The position numbers and the translations under genes were made by a program. Below, piece after piece: positions 8,738 through 15,503 of a stretch of 24,989 bases of DNA (positions within the stretch are counted from its first letter, which is position 1; each line of letters begins with the position of its first letter). The stretch comes from Oxalobacter formigenes (GTDB lineage Bacteria > Pseudomonadota > Gammaproteobacteria > Burkholderiales > Burkholderiaceae_D): positions 68,488 through 93,476 of the forward strand of contig JAHYZB010000005.1 in the NCBI GenBank assembly GCA_019424645.1, written 5' to 3'. Below the pieces are notes generated by a model that was not told the DNA's origin, made no database searches, and worked only from the letters and a program-made list of their open reading frames with translations.

Positions 8738-9754
8738 TTAATTGAATTGTTTCAAAAAGCGCAGATCGCCTTCATAAAACAGTCTCAAATCGTTAATGCC
8801 ATAACGCAGCATGGTCAGGCGTTCGAGACCGGATCCGAAAGCGAATCCAATATATTCTTTCGGATCAATGCCCATATTCCGTAACACGTTAGGATGAACC
8901 TGACCCGAGCCGGACACTTCAAGCCATCTGCCTTTCAGCGGTCCACTGCCAAATGCAATATCGATTTCGGCAGACGGTTCGGTAAAGGGGAAATACGATG
9001 GGCGGAAACGCACCTGAAGATTGTCCGTTTCAAAGAAGGCGCGGACAAAATTAAGATACACGCCTTTCAGGTCGGCAAAACTGATGTCCTTGTCGATCCA
9101 GAGACCTTCAACCTGATGGAACATCGGGGAATGGGTCGCATCGCTGTCGACGCGGTATGTGCGTCCCGGGGCTATGACTTTGACAGGCAACTCATGGGAA
9201 CGGGCATAACGTACCTGCATCGGACTGGTATGCGTACGCAGCAATAAAGGCTTGCCTTCGGTATCCTTGCCCTCGATATAGAACGTATCCTGCATGGAAC
9301 GGGCAGGATGGTTTTCCGGGCTGTTCAATGCGGTGAAGTTCGTCCAGTCCGTTTCGATTTCCGGGCCATCGGCCACGTCGAAACCGATCGAACCGAAAAT
9401 CCGTTCAATTCTTTCCCATGTTCTCATGACAGGATGAATGCCGCCCTTGCCTCTTCCTCTTCCCGGAAGGGTCACATCAATCGCTTCGGCATTCAAACGT
9501 ACCTGCAGCTTTTCGTTGGCGAGTTCTTCACGACGGGCGTTTAACGCCCCTTCAATCTGGCTCTTGGCATTATTAATGACCGCGCCCTGCGCCTTGCGCA
9601 ATTCAGGCGCCATTTTGCCAAGCGTCTTCATTTGTTCGGTAATCAAACCGGTCTTGCCGAGATATCTGGCTTTTGCATTTTCAAGCGCAACCGCATCCGG
9701 TGCGTCTTTGAAATCTTGTTTTGCCAGAAGAACCAACTGTTCTAACGAGTCCAT
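8738..9754 (-). CDS. pheS: Phenylalanine--tRNA ligase alpha subunit
   Basis: A 338-residue class II catalytic subunit that activates phenylalanine and charges tRNA-Phe together with PheT. An N-terminal coiled-coil (about 1-90) grips the tRNA. Motif 2 is seen around FHQVEGLWIDKD and motif 3 as GFAFGSGLERLTMLRYGI near the C-terminus; the RTHTSPMQVRY segment is also typical. I chose the ATG at 9752-9754 (MDSLEQLV) with GGCAGGAACG upstream. Extending to an upstream TTG would run the protein into the terminator preceding the gene, so that start is rejected. The gene lies 43 bases after this terminator, which may control it. Confidence 0.96.
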   Translation of the reverse strand: MDSLEQLVLLAKQDFKDAPDAVALENAKARYLGKTGLITEQMKTLGKMAPELRKAQGAVINNAKSQIEGALNARREELANEKLQVRLNAEAIDVTLPGRGRGKGGIHPVMRTWERIERIFGSIGFDVADGPEIETDWTNFTALNSPENHPARSMQDTFYIEGKDTEGKPLLLRTHTSPMQVRYARSHELPVKVIAPGRTYRVDSDATHSPMFHQVEGLWIDKDISFADLKGVYLNFVRAFFETDNLQVRFRPSYFPFTEPSAEIDIAFGSGPLKGRWLEVSGSGQVHPNVLRNMGIDPKEYIGFAFGSGLERLTMLRYGINDLRLFYEGDLRFLKQFN

Positions 9755-9789
9755 GCTGTACGTTCCTGCCAGATAACAGAAAATTAAAA

Positions 9790-9834
9790 GTAAAAATAAA
9801 AAGCGGGGCAAGTTCAGGCCTTGCCCCGCTTTTA
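9790..9834 (-). terminator. Strong intrinsic terminator or attenuator between rplT and pheS
   Basis: On the minus strand a 12-bp perfect stem (AAGCGGGGCAAG at 9801-9812 with CTTGCCCCGCTT at 9820-9831) with a 7-nt loop is followed by a long T-rich tract. It lies 25 bp after the rplT stop and about 45 bp before the pheS start. It either ends the thrS/infC operon or sets how much transcription enters pheST. No Phe-rich leader peptide fits between rplT and the hairpin. Confidence 0.92.
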
Positions 9835-9855
9835 TCTATGCAAGCTGCAACACGA

Positions 9856-10215
9856 TCAAGCCGCGATAGCAGCCTTCACCTGATTTACGATAGCAGCGAA
9901 AGCAGATTTGTCTGCTACAGCCATATCGGCCAGAACCTTGCGGTCCAGTTCGATAGAGGCTTTTTTCAGACCATTCATGAATACGCTGTAAGACATACCC
10001 AATTCACGGGTAGCAGCGTTGATACGGGTAATCCACAGAGCGCGGAATACACGTTTTTTGTTACGGCGGTCACGATAGGCATATTGACCAGCCTTCATGA
10101 CGGCTTCTTTTGCTACACGGAAAACCGTGCTGCGGCGACCGCGAAAGCCTTTGGCTTCAGCAAGAATCTTTTTATGACGGGCCCGTGCTGTGACCCCACG
10201 TTTTACTCTGGACAT
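9856..10215 (-). CDS. rplT: 50S ribosomal protein L20
   Basis: A 119-residue basic protein that binds 23S rRNA early in large-subunit assembly. The N-terminal signature MSRVKRGVTARARHKKIL, the RGRRSTVFRVAKEAV segment and the RINAATRELGMSYSVFMNGL motif are all typical L20. It follows rpmI by 29 bp and ends 25 bp before the terminator in front of pheS. In E. coli and Bacillus L20 represses its own operon by binding mRNA upstream of rpmI or infC; candidate structures for this are seen upstream of rpmI here. Confidence 0.98.
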   Translation of the reverse strand: MSRVKRGVTARARHKKILAEAKGFRGRRSTVFRVAKEAVMKAGQYAYRDRRNKKRVFRALWITRINAATRELGMSYSVFMNGLKKASIELDRKVLADMAVADKSAFAAIVNQVKAAIAA

Positions 10216-10244
10216 GTTCTTTCCTTGTTATTCGTGTTAATGGA

Positions 10245-10442
10245 TCAGGCGCTAGGCATCATGCGCAATACGGACGATACATCGCTCGCACTGACATTAG
10301 TCGCACCACGCAACTGGCGTTTGGCTTTAGTGGTTTTTTTGGTCAGGATGTGGCGTTTGAAAGCCTGTCCACATTTGACAGTTCCACCTGGACGAACGCG
10401 AAAACGTTTTTTCGCGCTGCTTTTGGTTTTCATCTTTGGCAT
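10245..10442 (-). CDS. rpmI: 50S ribosomal protein L35
   Basis: A 65-residue basic protein of the large ribosomal subunit. It begins MPKMKTKSSAKKRFRV and continues with the GGTVKCGQAFKRHILTKKTTKAKRQLRG pattern of L35. It lies between infC and rplT as in most bacteria. Its Shine-Dalgarno AGG is at the base of a local hairpin and can also pair with an upstream segment. Confidence 0.98.
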   Translation of the reverse strand: MPKMKTKSSAKKRFRVRPGGTVKCGQAFKRHILTKKTTKAKRQLRGATNVSASDVSSVLRMMPSA

Positions 10443-10591
10443 GTTTATACCTGTCTTTTCAGACAGTTCCTCTTTTTAACATGATCACAGGTGGCAGCAC
10501 TTCGCTACACTTGAATGCCTGTTCTCACTTGTTTTACAACGGCAAACGCCGCTGCGCTCTATCCGCCGTTTGAAAAACGACGAAAAAGATC
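10443..10591 (-). promoter_or_regulatory. infC-rpmI intergenic leader with competing RNA pairings
   Basis: This 149-base gap is long for a ribosomal operon. As minus-strand RNA, ACAGGT (449-454 in the 10 kb numbering, i.e. 10449-10454), which holds the rpmI Shine-Dalgarno, can pair with ACCTGT at 10487-10492. Alternatively, bases 10451-10455 form a local hairpin with 10462-10466. Further up, AACGGC/GCCGTT (10538-10543 with 10565-10570) also pairs. Such exclusive pairings resemble the L20 operator of E. coli in position and logic. This is an inference by eye, not a covariance result. Confidence 0.45.
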
Positions 10592-11113
10592 CTATTTCTT
10601 TTTCTTTGGCGCCAGAACCATAACCATCTGGCGGCCTTCCATTTTTGGAAACTGCTCGACCTGTCCGACCTCTTCCAGATCCTGCTTCAGACGCTCGAGC
10701 ATACGGAATCCGATATCCTGATGAGCCATTTCACGTCCACGGAAACGCAAGGTAACTTTACACTTGTCACCATCATTCAGGAATTTGGTCAAGTTGCGCA
10801 ACTTGATATTATAGTCGCCATCATCCGTTCCGGGGCGGAATTTTACTTCCTTGACCGAAACAACCTTCTGTTTCAATTTGACTTCATGGGCTTTCTTCTG
10901 TTCGGCATATTTGAATTTGCCGTAATCCATGAGTCGACAGACAGGCGGATGAGCGGTTGGCGCAATCTCAACCAGATCGACGTCCGCTTCTTCAGCCATC
11001 TTGAAGGCTTCCTGAAGGCTGACAATACCAAGTGGCTCGTTTTCAACACCCACAAGGCGTACTTCCTGAGCCGTTATCTCACCATTCAGGCGATGTGACT
11101 TATCAGTAGCTAT
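10592..11113 (-). CDS. infC: Translation initiation factor IF-3, with non-canonical AUA start codon
   Basis: IF-3 binds the 30S subunit, checks the start codon and prevents premature subunit joining. The first conventional start (GTG, bases 11051-11053) would cut off the conserved opening. Reading upstream in frame gives residues ATDKSHRLNGEITAQEVRL, exactly the expected IF-3 N-terminus, before a stop at 11135-11137. The best start is ATA at 11111-11113, six bases after AGGA, giving 173 residues, the usual length. Other motifs include PPVCRLMDYGKFKYEQKK-like sequence and the C-terminal PKMEGRQMVMVLAPKKKK. Rare start codons allow IF-3 to repress its own translation. An ATC two codons upstream is a poorer choice, because the Shine-Dalgarno would touch it. 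The gene lies 44 bp after thrS. Confidence 0.93.
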   Translation of the reverse strand: MATDKSHRLNGEITAQEVRLVGVENEPLGIVSLQEAFKMAEEADVDLVEIAPTAHPPVCRLMDYGKFKYAEQKKAHEVKLKQKVVSVKEVKFRPGTDDGDYNIKLRNLTKFLNDGDKCKVTLRFRGREMAHQDIGFRMLERLKQDLEEVGQVEQFPKMEGRQMVMVLAPKKKK

Positions 11114-11157
11114 CTTGATTCCTCGCTTTATAATTTATACCGTTTTAGCCAGAAAAA

Positions 11158-13065
11158 CTATTGTTTCGACCGGATCTCATTTTCCATCCGAGCCATCAGT
11201 TCTTCCACCGTCATGACGCCAAGATCGACGCCTCCACGTGCACGTACGGCAACTGTATTTGCATTTTTCTCCTTATCGCCGACAACCAGCAGATAAGGAA
11301 CCTTGTTAACAGAATGATCGCGTATTTTATAGGTTATTTTTTCGTTTCGCAAATCCACTTCAGCCCTGAAACCGGCTTTTTTCATCGTTTGAACAACACT
11401 TTGCGCATATTCGGCCTGTCCGTCCGAGATATTCAAAACAGTGGCGTGAACTGGTGCCAGCCATAAAGGCATCGCTCCGGCATGGTTTTCGATCAGGATA
11501 CCGATAAAGCGTTCCAGCGAACCTAAAATGGCACGATGGATCATCACAGGAATCTTGCGGGTGTTGTCTTCGGCGACATACTCGGCACCCAGCCTCATGG
11601 GCATGGAGAAATCAACCTGGATCGTACCGCATTGCCACATCCGGCCAATGGCGTCTTTCAGGGTATATTCGATTTTCGGGCCATAGAAAGCGCCTTCCCC
11701 CGGTGACAATTCATAAGTACAACCCGAACGTTCCAGTGACTGGATCAACGCATTTTCAGCCTTGTCCCATGCCTCGTCGGAACCGACCCGTTTTTCTGGC
11801 CGGGTTGCGATCTTGTAAATGATGTCGGTAAAACCGAAGTCCTGGTACACTTTTTTCAGCAGATCGGTGAAAGCAACGCATTCGTCCAGAATCTGGTCTT
11901 CGGTACAGAAAATGTGTCCGTCGTCCTGAGTGAAGCCACGAACGCGCATCATGCCGTGCAGGGAACCGGACGGTTCGTTACGGTGGCATTGACCGAATTC
12001 GCCGTAACGCAGCGGCAATTCACGATAGGAATGCAGATTGGAACGATAGATCTGGACATGTCCCGGACAGTTCATCGGTTTTAGCGCATAAATGCGGTTT
12101 TCCGATTCGGTCGTGAACATGTTTTCCTTATAATTGTCCCAGTGACCGGATTTTTCCCACAGGGAACGATCAAGAATCTGTGGCGCCTTGACTTCCTGAT
12201 AGCCATTTTCCTGATAGACCCGGCGCATGTACTGTTCAACCTGCTGCCAGATCGTCCAGCCTTTGGAGTGCCAGAAAATCAGGCCGGGCGCTTCATCCTG
12301 AAAATGGAACAAATCCAGCGAGCGTCCCAAACGGCGATGGTCGCGTTTTTCAGCTTCTTCCAGCATATGAAGATAGGCGTCCTGATCTTCTTTTTTGGCC
12401 CATGCCGTTCCATAAATGCGCTGCAACATCTCATTATCGGAATTGCCGCGCCAGTAGGCACCGGCCAGACGCATCAGCTTGAAAACCTTCAGCTTGCCAT
12501 TTGCAGGCACATGAGGCCCACGGCACAAGTCGGTAAAACCACCACTGGTATAAAGCGATACGTCTTCATTTTGCGGAATCGACTCGATGATCTCAGCCTT
12601 ATAGTCTTCACCGATCGACTTGAAGTAGGCAACCGCGTCATCACGAGGCAACACTTTCCGGGTCACTTCCTCGTTTTTGCGGGCCAGCTCGGTCATTTTC
12701 TTTTCAATAGCCTGCAAATCTTCCGGTGTGAATGGCCGTTTGTAAGAAAAATCGTAATAAAAGCCATTGTCGATAACAGGCCCGATCGTCACCTGCGCAT
12801 CCGGGAATAACTGTTTGACGGCATAGGCCAGCAAGTGAGCCGTGGAATGACGCAGGATATCAACGCCTTCCGGATCACGGTCTGTCACGATGGACAGATC
12901 GATATCGCTATCGATCATATAAGACGTATCAACCAGTTTGCCGTTTACTTTTCCTGCGATAGCCGCCTTGGCAAGGCCACTGCCAATAGAGGCCGCCACC
13001 TGGGAAACGGTTACCGGTTCATTGAATTCGCGCACAGAACCGTCGGGAAGCCGAACTGAAATCAT
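11158..13065 (-). CDS. thrS: Threonine--tRNA ligase
   Basis: A 635-residue class II synthetase. Domains in order: TGS (1-60), editing domain with H73, H77, C181 and H185 (HSTAH and CRGPH), catalytic core (about 240-535) and C-terminal anticodon-binding domain (about 540-635). The zinc ligands that read the threonine side chain are C333 (MNCPGH), H384 (DDGHIFC) and H510 (VMIHRAILGS), one less than the E. coli numbers. The ATG at 13063-13065 (MISVRLPDGS) has GGAG six bases upstream, so an upstream in-frame extension through the T-rich leader is not used. It is the first gene of the translation block. A leader of about 160 bases may regulate it. Confidence 0.97.
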   Translation of the reverse strand: MISVRLPDGSVREFNEPVTVSQVAASIGSGLAKAAIAGKVNGKLVDTSYMIDSDIDLSIVTDRDPEGVDILRHSTAHLLAYAVKQLFPDAQVTIGPVIDNGFYYDFSYKRPFTPEDLQAIEKKMTELARKNEEVTRKVLPRDDAVAYFKSIGEDYKAEIIESIPQNEDVSLYTSGGFTDLCRGPHVPANGKLKVFKLMRLAGAYWRGNSDNEMLQRIYGTAWAKKEDQDAYLHMLEEAEKRDHRRLGRSLDLFHFQDEAPGLIFWHSKGWTIWQQVEQYMRRVYQENGYQEVKAPQILDRSLWEKSGHWDNYKENMFTTESENRIYALKPMNCPGHVQIYRSNLHSYRELPLRYGEFGQCHRNEPSGSLHGMMRVRGFTQDDGHIFCTEDQILDECVAFTDLLKKVYQDFGFTDIIYKIATRPEKRVGSDEAWDKAENALIQSLERSGCTYELSPGEGAFYGPKIEYTLKDAIGRMWQCGTIQVDFSMPMRLGAEYVAEDNTRKIPVMIHRAILGSLERFIGILIENHAGAMPLWLAPVHATVLNISDGQAEYAQSVVQTMKKAGFRAEVDLRNEKITYKIRDHSVNKVPYLLVVGDKEKNANTVAVRARGGVDLGVMTVEELMARMENEIRSKQ

Positions 13066-13123
13066 GTTGTCTCCAAAAACCAGCACAAGAAGACGGCAAT
13101 AACCGTCATAAAAATAAAAACAG

Positions 13124-13153
13124 AACAAAAAAACGCGGGCCGGCCGCGCTTTT
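13124..13153 (-). terminator. GC-rich hairpin with T-tract in the thrS leader (candidate attenuator)
   Basis: As minus-strand RNA, CGCGG-CCGGC-CCGCG (13148 down to 13134) forms a 5-bp GC stem followed by seven Us. With one bulged base the stem extends through AAAA/UUUU. It lies about 60 bases before the thrS ATG and after the candidate promoter, so it could end transcripts early. A 5-bp core is modest. Confidence 0.5.
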
Positions 13154-13452
13154 CAGACATTCAATGACACAAAAAACCGGCACAAGCGAAAGAAAAATGA
13201 AATTGTCGCCATTGAATAATCATCAATCCAATAACTTTAGCACAGAACGAATTTCACACAAAGCCATGTGAAAGCCCACCGAAATCGCAACAAACGATTT
13301 TTTATTCAGACAAAACGGATTTCACTAGCAAAAAACCAACGAAACAAAGGAAAACCACTTTAAAAAAGAAGGAGTTTGATTGATAATGCCGAAAGAAAAT
13401 CCCTTTTTGGGATATGAATGATTCCAGAAAAAACCCATCAAACCATAAAGAG

Positions 13453-13486
13453 AAAAAACTGGAACCAGACAGAGGGGCTTACCCTC
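13453..13486 (-). terminator. Possible terminator of tRNA-Val
   Basis: About 10 bases past the tRNA 3' end on the minus strand, GAGGG-TAAGC-CCCTC (13486-13472) forms a 5-bp stem. After it come a small CTGG/CCAG dyad and six Ts (13458-13453). The arrangement is plausible but the stem and T-run are not adjacent. Confidence 0.35.
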
Positions 13487-13495
13487 AAAGGATGT

Positions 13496-13572
13496 TGGTA
13501 GGCACGATTGGACTCGAACCAACGACCCCTACCATGTCAAGGTAGTGCTCTAACCAGCTGAGCTACGCGCCT
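13496..13572 (-). tRNA. tRNA-Val (anticodon GAC)
   Basis: The minus strand folds into a complete cloverleaf of 77 nt. The acceptor AGGCGCG pairs with CGTGCCT; the D arm is GCTC..GAGC around AGCTGGTTA. The anticodon stem CTACC/GGTAG holds loop TTGACAT with anticodon GAC, reading GUC and GUU valine codons. The T arm is GTTGG/CCAAT with loop TTCGAGT. Discriminator A and the CCA end are encoded in the DNA. It stands alone between thrS and the lap genes. Confidence 0.97.
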
Positions 13573-13582
13573 AAAGATTGAG

Positions 13583-13588
13583 ATTATA
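13583..13588 (-). promoter_or_regulatory. -10 element of the tRNA-Val promoter
   Basis: A perfect TATAAT on the minus strand lies 10 bases before the mature tRNA 5' end. This predicts transcription from about 13575 with a very short leader. No good -35 hexamer is seen at 16-18 bp. Confidence 0.55.
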
Positions 13589-13871
13589 GCAGAACAAAAT
13601 AAATTTTGGCTACACTTATTATTCTTATGAACAGCACGTTGCATCAGGACAACATTGAGATAAATTAGTAAACTACCAGCATTGACTTTAATTTTTGTGC
13701 AAGAAAGCCTGAAAAAAGACAAAAAGTTTCCGCCAGTTAATAAAATTAATGCATTTGTATTTCATAAAGAGTTTAATAAACTGAATCAGGCTTTTCATGA
13801 TTTCCTCAAATGTATGTGTAGAATTTAAACATGATTTAAACAGAAGGACTGATTTACGGTGAGGCACCTTT
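13589..13871 (+). promoter_or_regulatory. AT-rich upstream region of the lapE-like gene
   Basis: This stretch of about 280 bases has no credible gene. Near its right end is a direct repeat, ATTTAAAC at 13823-13830 and again at 13834-13841, with an 11-bp period (about one helical turn). A TAGAAT hexamer at 13819-13824 could be a -10 but has no good -35. The Shine-Dalgarno GAGG at 13861-13864 serves the downstream gene. Confidence 0.35.
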
Positions 13872-15392
13872 ATGAAATTTAAAATCCTATCCCTTGCAAT
13901 CGGCAGTGCATTTCTGACTCTGTCAGGATTGGCCAATGCCCAGACAACGTTAACGGCCGCTGTCGATTACACCCTTCGCAACAACCCGGATGTGGCAATC
14001 GAGGCAAGGCAGAGACGTTCGGTCGACGAAGCGCTTTTGGGTGCTTACAGCGGCTATATGCCACGTGTTGATCTGGGTTGGGGTGTCGGCAAGGAAAAAG
14101 CCAAAAACAGCAATACAGCTTATCAGTGGAGCGACAGCCTGACGCGCCGTGAGAAATCAGTCACCCTGTCACAAATGCTTTTTGACAGTTTTGCAACGGC
14201 AAATGAAGTCGCCAGAAACCGTGCCCGTATGCAGTCCTCGGCTTACAAGGTTTCCGGCACGGCCGAACAGATTGCTCTTAAAGTGGTTGAATCCTATCTG
14301 GATGTCCTGCGTCTGCGTGAAAATGTCCGTCTGACTCAGGAAAACCTGCAAAACCACCAGAAAACCTACGACCAGATTTCCCTGCGTGCCACAAGCGGTA
14401 TCGGTCGCCAGTCCGACGTCGATCAGGCAGAAGCCCGGCTGGCTCTGGCAAAATCGAATCTGGTTTCCTCGGAAGCCAACTTGCGTGATGCTGAAATCAA
14501 TTACCAGCGTTTTACCGGCAAGCATCCTGACGAACTGATCCAGCCAGAAGGTCCATCAGATGAAATTATGCCGAAAAACCTGGAAGATGCGCTGGTTAAA
14601 GCCCGCGACAGGAATCCACTCCTGAAGCAGTCCAAAGCCGATATCGACGCCGCCAACGCCCAGTACAATGCCGCCAAATCGGCATTCGGCCCACGTTTCG
14701 ACCTTCAGGCAGGACTGAACTACACCGATGATTCCGGTGGCGTTGATGGACCCAGTGATTCAAAATATGCCATGATCCGCATGAACTGGAACATCTTGCG
14801 TGGTGGCGCAGATTATGCCCGGCTCGGTGAAACTAAACAGCTGTCCTATCAGGCAATGGAAATCATGAAAAGAACCATGATGCAGCTTGATCAAAGTACC
14901 AGCCTGTCCTGGAATACCTTTGTTTCTGCACATGAACGTCTGCCAAGCCTCCTGCAACATGCCGAATCAAGTTTGGCAACCCGTGACGCTTACACCAAGC
15001 AGTTCAGCATCGGACAACGTACTCTCGTCGACTTGCTCGATACCGAAAACGAATATTACACATCGACTGTCGAATATGTTAACGGGCAATACATGGAATT
15101 GTTTGCACGCTATCGCCTGATGGCTGACATGGGTACATTACTTGCCTCCCTGAACGTCAAGCCTCCTGTCGAAAGCGATGCGTCCAAACGGATAGAACAC
15201 AGCAATCCATGGACCAGAAGCGATTACATGAAAGAGGAAAAGAAACAGGCTGCCGTCATGCAGGAAGAACCGGCACAACCTGAACTTGAAGCTGATCCTG
15301 TAATAAAACCGGTTGAAGAAAAATCGTCTCTGGACAAGGAACCCAAACTGGAAATCCAACCCGATTTGAAGGCAACACCGGACAAAAAATAA
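13872..15392 (+). CDS. TolC-family outer-membrane channel of a type I secretion system (LapE-like)
   Basis: A 506-residue exported protein with signal peptide 1-23 (cleavage after ANA). It has the two repeated coiled-coil/beta-hairpin halves of TolC proteins. The first runs from TLTAAVDYTLRNNPDVAIEARQ; the second starts near DALVKARDRNPLLKQSKADIDAANAQY. The family motifs QADVDQAEARLALAK-like (RQSDVDQAEARLA) and QRTLVDLLDTENEYY are clear. It forms the outer-membrane duct for the exporter encoded downstream. The C-terminal tail (about residues 445-506) is unusual: rich in Glu, Lys and Pro, without aromatic residues after its start, and presumably disordered in the periplasm. LapE is favoured over a general efflux channel because lapG-, lapD-, lapB- and lapC-like genes follow on the same strand. 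Confidence 0.9.
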   Translation: MKFKILSLAIGSAFLTLSGLANAQTTLTAAVDYTLRNNPDVAIEARQRRSVDEALLGAYSGYMPRVDLGWGVGKEKAKNSNTAYQWSDSLTRREKSVTLSQMLFDSFATANEVARNRARMQSSAYKVSGTAEQIALKVVESYLDVLRLRENVRLTQENLQNHQKTYDQISLRATSGIGRQSDVDQAEARLALAKSNLVSSEANLRDAEINYQRFTGKHPDELIQPEGPSDEIMPKNLEDALVKARDRNPLLKQSKADIDAANAQYNAAKSAFGPRFDLQAGLNYTDDSGGVDGPSDSKYAMIRMNWNILRGGADYARLGETKQLSYQAMEIMKRTMMQLDQSTSLSWNTFVSAHERLPSLLQHAESSLATRDAYTKQFSIGQRTLVDLLDTENEYYTSTVEYVNGQYMELFARYRLMADMGTLLASLNVKPPVESDASKRIEHSNPWTRSDYMKEEKKQAAVMQEEPAQPELEADPVIKPVEEKSSLDKEPKLEIQPDLKATPDKK

Positions 15393-15410
15393 TTTTCCTT
15401 CAGTTTGACA

Positions 15411-15447
15411 ATACCTGGCGCGACATCTGTCCTCGCCGGGTATATTT
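15411..15447 (+). terminator. Probable hairpin terminator after the lapE-like gene
   Basis: ATACCTGGCG (15411-15420) pairs with CGCCGGGTAT (15434-15443), 10 bp with one G-T wobble, across a 13-nt loop. Only a mixed AT tract follows, so termination may be partial. Confidence 0.45.
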
Positions 15448-15467
15448 ATGTTTAAAAAAGAGAATTA

Positions 15468-15476
15468 TGCAATAAT
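15468..15476 (+). promoter_or_regulatory. Candidate extended -10 for the lapG-like gene
   Basis: TGC-AATAAT lies 28 bp before the lapG-like start, after the preceding hairpin. No clear -35 is present, so this is tentative. Confidence 0.25.
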
Positions 15477-15503
15477 CCGGTAATCCTTTTCCGAAATTGT
15501 CAT

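Larger units (their letters stand above)
13066..13495 (-). promoter_or_regulatory. Non-coding stretch between tRNA-Val and thrS: putative thrS promoter and leader
   Basis: This 430-base AT-rich stretch holds no gene that I can support. On the minus strand a candidate extended promoter reads TTGTGT (13256-13261), 16-bp spacer, TGC-TAAAGT (13234-13239), giving a start near 13227. A perfect 7-bp dyad, TTTCACA (13252-13258) and TGTGAAA (13267-13273), overlaps its -35. Downstream follow a terminator-like hairpin (13127-13153) and a small stem (GACGG 13092-13096 with CCGTC 13103-13107) ahead of the thrS Shine-Dalgarno. All are by-eye calls. Confidence 0.4.

Noticed and set aside
9755..9811. A pheM-like Phe/Tyr-rich leader peptide or longer PheS N-terminus, because the frame upstream of pheS reads a string of F, L and Y codons.
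   Set aside because: It would start at a TTG inside the terminator stem, and its hydrophobic residues simply come from the T-tract. It lies after the hairpin, not before it, and is in frame with pheS without a stop, so it cannot act as a leader peptide.
13496..13572. tRNA-Val as the integration site of a genomic island carrying the lap genes.
   Set aside because: Islands normally enter at the tRNA 3' end, which faces thrS here, while the lap genes are on the 5' side. I see no integrase and no repeated copy of the tRNA end.
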